A DNA stretch of 64,000 nt, from NCBI GenBank assembly GCA_001557505.1, contig LSAX01000004.1:868001-932000 (forward strand), written 5' to 3'. Every line of letters starts with the position of its first letter. The stretch's first letter is position 1. The DNA is from Reticulascus tulasneorum. Taxonomy: Eukaryota; Ascomycota; Sordariomycetes; Glomerellales; Reticulascaceae. Made by a program: the position numbers and the translations under genes. The notes beneath the pieces were generated by a model. It was not told the origin of the DNA and did no database searches. It saw only the letters and a list, made by a program, of their open reading frames with translations. Positions 22,844 through 31,438 of this stretch are shown piece by piece.

Positions 22844-23849
22844 CTTCAAGCCCCCGCCCGGGAAGCCTTAGAAAGGGATAAAGAGACAAGGCTGGAATGA
22901 AGCTTGTGAGTTAAAAAATTCTGCGAAGCCAACAATTAGTACTAAAAGACTGAGAGGCTTTGATCTTACAGTTGAGTTTCTATGACGCCAAAGCGTCGCA
23001 GGCCAGATTCACCCAACGGATGATGTTTGAAAAGAAGAGTCCGGGTCCAGGGAAGCTCAGGGAGAAGGCGAAATATTAATAGACGAGGAGCTGAGGCCAC
23101 ACTTTTCAAATGCCACGTTGGGAATCACCTGCAGCTGGCGGCCAAGTACAAGATACTTTACTCTGCTCTTATTGAGTCGCCTTTTCAGGTCAAATGACCT
23201 GCTCTGATAACAGCTAGCAGATGAGGCCACATCCTGCGTAAGAGGTCTATCATCGGGTGTGGCCTCATGCAGGCTGAGCTAAATGCACCAATCATGTAGA
23301 TGACACTCATTAGGTTTATGTTACTCTCCGAAATGCCCCAAAGGCGCCAGGAGAAAGGAGCCACAGCTCAATTCCTTTCACTCCCAAAACGATCCAACAC
23401 TGAGAAAGCGTATATAGTAATCATAGCGGCATCCGCTAACGATTGTCCAGTGCGATAAGCAGCTTCTAGCGATGATAGATGGGATTCTCGAAGCGGGAAA
23501 GCACTGGTCTAGATAAGTGACGTGGACAGGCTTGGGAGAATAGGCCATAGGGCTGATCAACGATCGACCACGCATCTGATCTCGAGGGCTGAGAGCCAGG
23601 GATGCCTCCTCCGCAGAGCGAACCAATCACTATGCCCATCATCAAGTTCCATCCTTAACATGTCCTTTTCTATATTAGCACTACTATGCCGGGATCTATG
23701 TGTTTCCTGTTTGGCCCTCCTCCAACAACGGCAGCATTGACAAGGCGTGTCCCTTGGCTCTGGTCGCGACTTGTAGCCACACGCCCTATTGTCGTGCTAG
23801 CCAACAGCCAGAGATATAACACCAAAACAGATGCCATTGACCTCCATTG
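22844..23849. other. Upstream region of the C2H2 gene
   Basis: A possible 5' UTR intron (GTAAGATC donor near 22966, TACTAAT branch, CAG acceptor near 22917) is visible on the minus strand. Three copies of TGAGGCCACA lie at 23092, 23222 and, inverted, 23258. There is no clear coding frame. Confidence 0.4.
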
Positions 23850-24597
23850 TCTCCGCTCCAGAATAACATTTTCATACCAAGTCTGTGCATTGTCAAACCA
23901 AAGTCACTCCTCTCCCGCTCCAGGATGGATGTGGCCGCACACCACAACGTTGGGTTTCACCCTCCACCACTCAGACAGAAGCTTCCCGCAACCTTTTCCT
24001 CCATCGTCAAGATGCCCTTTTGGGGGCCCATGCACGAATAAGACCTCCGTTTCCAATGGTACCACGTCGTCCCAAGAAATGTTCTCCTTGTTGTCTTCAT
24101 TTGAGTATTGAAACGCCCAGCTCCCAAAACGCGGCGACCAGGGGCTGCCAAACACACGGACAGACCTGCCTTTGCCCGGTACGAACAGGTCTACTGACCC
24201 GCGCTCCAAGTAGTGAATGGCCCCCCAGTACAAGTCAGCTCGCCGTTGCCCCGGGTGCCGGTCCAGCTCCCAGTCCGGGTGTGCATCGGTGAAGGCAGCG
24301 TCTAGGAGCAGATCATGGCTTCCTGCGGTAACGACCTTGTGCTGATGCGGCTGTGAAGCGAGCCAGGATAGCTGCGTTGGATCTCTGCAAAGGTGCCATA
24401 TTGAGAGAGGTCGCCGGCGTGCAAGAGAATGTCGCCGGGTGGGAGTGATGATGGCTTGGTATTGTGTGTGTCGGCGATGCAAACCAAAGTTATCTTGGGG
24501 ATAGTCGAGCTGCTTGTGGTGGAGGCAACAGGCGAGGCGGCAGCAGGCGCTGCTGCTTGTAGCCGGCGAATCCTGTGGTAAAGCCTTATTGTAAGTT
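23850..24597 (-). pseudogene. Calcineurin-like metallophosphoesterase pseudogene
   Basis: Starting near 24597 the minus strand reads TLVCIADTHN and LLHAGDLSQYG, the first two metal-binding motifs of the family. Near 24372 the frame shifts by one base in the middle of the AEIQR...LSWLASQPH segment. In the new frame come HKVVTAGSHD (the family has GNHD, so a metal-ligand Asn is replaced by Ser), VLFVHGPPKGHLD and VVCGHIHPGAGEE. An in-frame TGA at 23906-23904 follows, after which conserved-looking sequence (LWFDNAQTWYENV) continues to about 23850. A shift, a lost ligand and a stop together indicate decay. No N-terminal exon with an ATG was found. Confidence 0.75.
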
Positions 24598-24966
24598 GTC
24601 AGGTAAAGCTTTCCTCCTGTGGCAACCCGACAATCGGTCTGCTTATTGTCGCGACTGGCATGTTGGAGAAGAGCTGTTGTTTTGTCGTGTAATGGCACGA
24701 ACTGCCTAGCAAGCCAAGTGCAGTAAGGTTTGGTGGGGAGCTTAGTTAGAGCCGCACCGACCACATTCACTGTATTGCCACCGTGTGTATGGATTGTCAC
24801 AGGTAATAACAGCACCAAGGTCAACAGTACTAAAGCCGGACAATCATACACTGTACGAGCAAGCACACAGTATCACGAAGATATTGCAATGATGAAACGG
24901 TGGAGCTTATATTTGTGATGATGACCATACGTCTTCGCAGGCTTTTTCGGTTCATCTCAAGGCAAC

Positions 24967-26136
24967 CTAGATATCGTCTTCGAGCTCTGCGCCCAATTCG
25001 CGCTGGAATTGCTCAATATCGGATAAGGCATACAATGAGCCATGGTCATTGTAATCGACCACATTCAATAGACCCTTAAAACGAAAACTTTCGTGTGTGT
25101 AATAGTTCACCGCCCCGCTGCAATACGCCTGGTCATCGTGTTGCCTCAACCAGAAAGCAGAGGCAACTCTCCTCAGAAGTTCGCCTCTACCAGGCAAGCT
25201 CATCTGTTCGTGGTAGAGAAGTTGCATGGTCATGAATGCAGAGTGCGTAACCGCCGTGGATTTTATGATCCAGCATCTATGGTCTACGACCGCGTTGTTG
25301 GTGTGAAAGTACCTGGTGGTCAAAACATGGATGAGTGCCTCCAGCAGACCCTCGGCCACATTCATGCTGTGGGGCATAACCGCCCGCAGCTCCCTTGCGT
25401 CTCGCGCGAGCGATTCTTGCAGGTAATTAAAATGGCGCTGCTCAAGAAGCTCCTCGACCGATAGAGATGACAGCTGATTATGTCCCGCGATCATGTGAAT
25501 AGTGCGCTTCATGGAGACAAAGTCCAAGCCGAGGGTGTGGCAAGCAGTCTTAATGGCAAGCTGTATCGGTTGCTCTTGCTCATTATGCACGTATCTAGCG
25601 TCTCTGTCACACTCTTTTGTTTCATTCTGAATATCACTGTCGAGAATAGCACAAAAGCGAACAGCTCCCGGACCCAGCTCCTGGCTGAGCCAGTCTCCGA
25701 AATTGAATCGGTATGCCTCGGCTGCCATCATGGCCCGCATGTAGTCGCCGTATCTGGCATTCAGTTCAAATCGTCTGAGGTTAGTCAAAGCCTTCATCAA
25801 ATTTGACTGCTGCATCGTGCTCGTTGCTGGCTGTAGGCATCGATGCCTCTGTATGCACAGCTCATACCAACGGAGGTAATCCAGGAGCAGCCCCTTTTCA
25901 ACGGGCGTCCATTCAGTGAGAAAGATTGCTTGGACGATATGTTTGTATATCGACATTGCCTTGGAAGAAATTGGCGATACGTAGAGACCATCTTGGTTGT
26001 TGACTGAAAGGTCGATGAAGTCGAGAGCATCTTCGAGGCGACTTGAGTTGTAGTCCACATTTCTGTAGCATGGCGTTAGGGGTTGGACTACGCGTGAAAT
26101 TGAGATGGACATGTCGACTTGGCGAAATGCAACCAA
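24967..26136 (-). CDS. Hypothetical protein, 389 residues
   Basis: This is a single long open frame, with an alternative start at 26112 (MSISISRVV). I recognise no domain. The protein is mostly alpha-helical in character, rich in Leu, Arg and Glu, and has no signal peptide or membrane segment. It ends in an acidic tail (ELGAELEDDI). Its length and fungal-like codon use support a real gene. It lies beside the metallophosphoesterase pseudogene and upstream of the 3' end of the NACHT-CorA gene on the same strand, but shows no sign of a shared function. Confidence 0.65.
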   Translation of the reverse strand: MVAFRQVDMSISISRVVQPLTPCYRNVDYNSSRLEDALDFIDLSVNNQDGLYVSPISSKAMSIYKHIVQAIFLTEWTPVEKGLLLDYLRWYELCIQRHRCLQPATSTMQQSNLMKALTNLRRFELNARYGDYMRAMMAAEAYRFNFGDWLSQELGPGAVRFCAILDSDIQNETKECDRDARYVHNEQEQPIQLAIKTACHTLGLDFVSMKRTIHMIAGHNQLSSLSVEELLEQRHFNYLQESLARDARELRAVMPHSMNVAEGLLEALIHVLTTRYFHTNNAVVDHRCWIIKSTAVTHSAFMTMQLLYHEQMSLPGRGELLRRVASAFWLRQHDDQAYCSGAVNYYTHESFRFKGLLNVVDYNDHGSLYALSDIEQFQRELGAELEDDI

Positions 26137-26780
26137 TCTCTGACTATGGCAGAATAGATAATAGCGAACCGAGATGCTACAGTGCCCCCCCTTGTTATAT
26201 TCCAGACAATGTGGAGTCGGAGATAGAGTTCCTCTCGGTCACGTAACGGAGAAATCTTTTGGCCCATTGCAGTCTTCCAATCAATAAGCGTCTTACATGG
26301 GACGTTTGATTTTGTTTATTTTAACGGAAGACTGGCTTGAAGGCATCTCCTATCAAGCCACGAATCCGACACAACGTGAGGGTAACTGCAATGCGCCGGA
26401 GTCCTGCCCACATCGGAGGACAAATTCAAGGCGAATACTAGATAACCAGAAGACTGCTTTATCCGTTAAATCCCTCACACAGGTCACAAAATACTCTCTG
26501 TCAATATTTGGAGCTCAATGAATAAGGATTTGATGTGATCTTAGTCAAAATCAGCGCATTGCTGGTCCTAGATTCCTGTAAGTAACACGTTAAGGGTTTA
26601 GGTTAACAGAACCTAATAATCATCTAGGACGAAGTAAGAATAGCTGACCTTGGACCTATTTCCGATGACTTACTGAAAGCAGAAAAATAAAACCAGAACC
26701 AATTAGCACCCAACACAGCTCTTAGTAGCCTCACTTATCTTAAACTCGGTCTCCTCCAACCAGCCAGCCAAGTCTGTCTT
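26137..26780. other. Intergenic, no gene seen
   Basis: This is the promoter side of the 389-residue gene and the 3' flank of the NACHT-ankyrin-CorA gene. A short inverted word (TTAGGTT/AACCTAA) is present near 26598. Nothing else stands out. Confidence 0.5.
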
Positions 26781-29700
26781 CTATCTTCCGTTCCAGCTAG
26801 AAAAATGCTTAGTGTGGGCACTCAAAACGATAATGTTTGGGGTCGGTACATTATGGTTCCTCTTGAACATGATCCACACAGTCGTTGTCAGGAGCAGAGT
26901 TCCAATGGCAAATGGAAAGTAGTACCACCAAGATGGGTTTGATTGGAGAAGATCAACATTCATGCCAAAGAGACCCTGAACGATTGTTATCAGTTTGAGT
27001 CATCGTCTGCATTTAGGTAAACATACCGAGATAAACGTGAGGGGAAGAAATATGAACTATCCAAATGTTAGTATGATGATGGAATATGGTCACCGGGCTT
27101 TTCATACCGTGATCCAACTGAGTCGTTTCATACTAGTCGCCGTGCTTGTTGATCTGCGGGCCTCGTTGATCGAGACTAAGTTGAACTCCTGTGGATGATC
27201 AGCGGGCACTGGTTTTGAGACTTGCCGCAACACCTACCATTTGAATAAGGTCCTTAGATGCGTCATCAAGCTGGCTGATCTTTTGGCCCACAATCTCTGA
27301 AAACTTGTCTACAGTCTGCAGCAGATCACCTAGAGCTCCATTTTCGTCGTGACGGTTGCTGTAACTCACTGCAAACTTCTTAGCCTTGTCGGCCTGGTCC
27401 TGCAGCATGTTTCGAAGGTCAATCCATTGCTGTCCATCTGCTAAGAGATGATCTAACAGTTCTTCCTTCTTGCCCCTCTGAGACAAGACAAATCCGCGCT
27501 GTATCGTACGATTGATCAGTAAACACAGTCAAAGAAAGAGGATGATGGGTATATCAACCCACAGATTGGCTCAGGTCATTGTGCTTTATGCTGCATATTT
27601 TCAGCCATCTTTCCTCTAGGTGCAAGATGAAATGTTGGAGGAAGTCAATCCCATGACTTGGAACCCAAACATCTGGAAGCGTACTGAAGTGCGTTACCGT
27701 CTTCCAGCTTTCCTTTTCGTTCTGCCTCGCGTCCCATACCACATTCCATAATATCTTGATGCTGTCCTGCAGTGGTGCTCCCACATGGATGCCCCTCTCT
27801 TTGACTGATTGGGCTGGAAATGAAACGGTTATGAAATAGTTCCAACGCCGATCGTTATCCTCGGATGAGAAAGTGCCCAATTCATAAGGTTTCAACTTCT
27901 CGCCAAGTTTTGAAACCCCCCATCCTAGCGGGGGTAGTTTATACATGAACTGGCTAGTGGTTTGTAGGTCAGCATTATCCAAGTGTCATTGAAAAGTGAC
28001 TTCGACGTACATCAGGCATCTTTCCTTCCCTTCTCCACTCGATGCCTGAGCCAGTTCACTCTGGTTTTCTTTGTGGAAAAACTTCATAGTATAGCCGTGT
28101 TCTTGTGCTTCTGACAGCTTCAAAACATGCCATGCACGTCCTTTAAATATTTGTCGCCACTCGCTCGCTGAGATTTCAATTGTGCTCGCTGATTTCTTGA
28201 GGAGCAATGAGATGAAGTTGAACTTCTTCAACTCGAAAGACAATCGTAGTGGGGTTGTGCCATTGATATCTTTTGCGTTCGTGTCAGCTCCCGCAGATAT
28301 TAGATATGTTGCTAGGTCAAAACTATCTGATATAATCGCGTTGTGTAATGGAGTTCTCTTCCGAAAATCCACGGTATTGACATTATATCCAGCATCGAGT
28401 AGCGATTTAATCAAGTCTTTCTCTCCTTTCTGGATGAGAGAGTGCAATGTAATAGTGTCATCACGACAGAGCAGCTGCATTACAGTCTTGTGACCAGCCT
28501 TTACGGCCCACAACAGCGGTGTATCGCCGTTACTGTCCTTGCAATTAACAGGCGCTCCGCTGATGAGCAAAGCAGTTACCGCTTCATCTAGACCGAAGTA
28601 TGCAGCCAAGTGCAGTCTTGACGTGTGCCTTGGGATGTTTTGACTATAATTGGGGTCGGATGAGGGTGATCCACTAGCTAGCATTGCTTGGCTAGACGCC
28701 TCCAGTTTTGTCGTATCGTCGAGGAAACCCATGACAGTTTGGCTTGACTTCGTACCTCGCCGTGCGTGGTATCCCCAGTAGCATGCGGCGTAGCTATATA
28801 AGTAATTTGATTCAAGGCGCTGCTCGAATTCTTTATCTGTTTGACAAAATCCACCCGCAAAGGTATCAAATGAGAGGTATGCAATACAGGTCTCTCCAAT
28901 GATATTCTCTGCGTCGGGGAACCACTGGTTCTGTGTCCGCTGGAGATATTCTGCTGCACTGTAGTGAACGAGTCGGATCTTACTACTTTCCTTGTCGACT
29001 ACGACCAATCCGGCGCATACAGAGATCATATCATCGATTGGCGTAATATTGTCTTCGTCGAGCTTAGACTCGCCTACCTCCACGGCTAGGGCATGCTGAA
29101 GCTCCATTGTAGTTAGCGGTCTCCTTGCACACGTTACCCAGGATAGAACTAGATGAGCGAGCTGAACTTGGTCGTGCACCTGCTCATGAATACGCTTCAT
29201 TTCATAGCTATAGGCTGAATCGTGTACTTCGGACTCGGCTAGCTTCGTCAGAGCTGATCTAACAGCCTTGACGGATCTCTTTGTTCTCAAAGAATCAACG
29301 TATAGTTGTGCAAGCAAAAACCTAACGATATTATAGCGCTCCATAATTATATGAGACAAGGGGAACCACGTACATCCCATTGGCAGCATCTACGACTCTG
29401 GTCCGGATCTCATCTTGTAGTAGTGGCGCACGCGCAATAAAGGACACTCCGGAGCATATCCTATTATCGACAAAGTTGGCAAGGTCGGAGTCGCGGGCGC
29501 GTATTTCTAGCAGTATGGCTTGATCAAAATTCTTGGTAATTTCTGGAATAAATCTCGAAGTAGCAAAGATGTTTCCACCAGATCTAGCTTGCAGGGCGAA
29601 GAGCTCTGACAGCATGATATTTTGGTCGTTGTTTTGGCACTCATCAAGGGCGTCTACAACGATAAAGACTCTCTGATAAAGCTCTGTGACGTAGCGGAGA

Positions 29701-30708
29701 ACACTCGATATATCATGCAGAGAAGGCCTTGTATGCCTTTCCATGTGCCCGCGATATAAATCTCTGACGCCGTCTGGCAGCGTAGGCCGACCGTACACTA
29801 ACTGCTTGACCAGACTCGCAAGGAGATTTTCCGCTCTTTGCTCAGATTGCCGCCGGAAGTTGCAATAAAGGTAAGCAATGCCAATGCTTTGGTCTCCTTG
29901 GAATCGTGCGCTGAGTTGATCAATCACGATCGAAGCGATGGTAGTCTTCCCAGCTCCAGGAATACCGGGAGCAAATAAAGTCTGCTGATGCTCGCTGACC
30001 CATTCAGCGAACTCAGAGGATTCTAGAAACCAAACGCCTGTTCCCGGTTGTCTTCGAGAGAAAATGTCGTTCTGTTGTGGGGCAAAATCGACTATAGTAA
30101 GCCAGTCGAGAATGGCCTGCTTCTCGTCACGAAGATGCTGTTCATCCTGCCGTTTGTTCACTTGCTTTAGAACATCCCTCGTCGCCATGGATGCTTGACT
30201 AAATCACATCAATAAGCAGAACAAATTCAGGGGATGGTATTCCACTACCTGTTAATACTCCCGTAGAGTAACTTTAGTTGGGAGGTCTCATCTGCAACAA
30301 CCATTCGCAGATCGTGAATATCTGTCGGGTAAATGGCTGACGGCATCCGTGCTATCTTATTCATGTCACCATCAGACCTTGACTGCGGCCCGGTATGGTA
30401 ATGTAGCTTGTCTCTGATGATCTTGAGAACGTCCCAGCAGCTCTTTGTAATCCTGCAAAGGTCCTCCGCTTGTCCCTGAGATAGCACCTGGGAGCTTATG
30501 AAGATTTGGATGTCTCGAAGGACAATCGAAAGGTTCCTGACTCTGTAAGATCAAACAAATTAGCATCACTCGTTACTGTGTTGGATTGCACATCATACTC
30601 AATGACCACAGAGCTGAGAGGGGGTGGGAGGTCAACAAATTCTTTTTGGGTATTGGTGGCAAGCTCGATGGTGGCGGTGAGGCTGCCGGCAGTGAAGTCA
30701 AACTCCAT
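26781..30708 (-). CDS. NLR-type protein: NACHT, ankyrin repeats, CorA-like membrane domain
   Basis: Nine exons join in frame: 30708-30599, 30542-30249, 30198-29374, 29321-28011, 27953-27563, 27498-27238, 27188-27108, 27056-27027 and 26975-26781, giving 1165 residues. The N-terminal 140 residues are unassigned. A NACHT-type NTPase follows with P-loop GIPGAGKT (213-220) and Walker [10 protein letters not shown] (about 313-321). A helical winged-helix-like region comes next ([26 protein letters not shown]), then ankyrin repeats at about 645-790. The C-terminus is CorA-like: a long helical stalk, [20 protein letters not shown]1, the GMN motif (1105-1107) and TM2 (about 1118-1138). CorA proteins are Mg2+ channels. 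The inference is a STAND receptor with a built-in membrane domain. The 30-nt exon 8 encodes most of TM1. Confidence 0.85.
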
Positions 30709-30929
30709 TTTCGCTTTGATTCTACACTATAAGGAGAAAGGCTGTGTTTCTAGAGACATCACGGTGAGATGAGATACGGAGCGACTTTGTTATAGCCTCA
30801 CGAGGGGAATTCATTCAGCAAAGGTTCGTTGACATGTGCCACGTTTACCTGCATGCAGATGTGGCTTTGACTTCCTAGCCACAAAAAGTACGAGAACAAA
30901 TAGCATTCTGCATCATTTGATTATGCAGT

Positions 30930-31175
30930 AGTCGAATACCTATATTCCGCCCCCCCTTGTCATAGAATAGGTTTCTAGGCCTGTGACACTGTCACTCTTC
31001 CTCAAATAAAATCCTATATATTTACCTCGCTGTTCTGCCTTAGATCAAGCTCGCCTAGTCGGCATATTACGAAACTCGTAGGCTGTGTCGCCGAGATAAT
31101 GCTATGCTCTTGTATAAAGAATAGAGCAAGACTTATAAGAAGCATTCTTCCGTCATTCTCACGAGGATGTCACCG
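30930..31175. repeat. Relic copy of a SET gene's 3' end
   Basis: This stretch is recognisably related to 44522-44765. Shared blocks include AATAAAAT, GATCAAGCTCG versus AATCAAGCTCG, GGCATATT, GAGCAAGA and ATTCTCACGAGGATGTCA. In the other copy the last 39 bases code the C-terminus of the SET protein. Here the minus strand reads DILVRMTEECFL and then a stop, matching DILVRTTGECSL there. The rest of the gene is absent. Confidence 0.65.
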
Positions 31176-31438
31176 GGCCAAGCAGTGCAGAAGTCCTTGT
31201 TATTTAAATTCACTGTGTTTAAAATGTAGCTACGAAAATGGTATGGCCAACATTCCCGACGATTGACAATATAGTACGACCGGACTGAGAAAGGGGTTTC
31301 CTCATAGGGTTTTGAGGCTGATAGATTGAACAGGCTGGGTTAGTATTTCTGAAGTATATAACATTTCTATATTCCCTTGGAGATTTTGCGTATGTATTGC
31401 TGGTAGAACAGGAATAGGACTCCAAAACTACGGAGACC

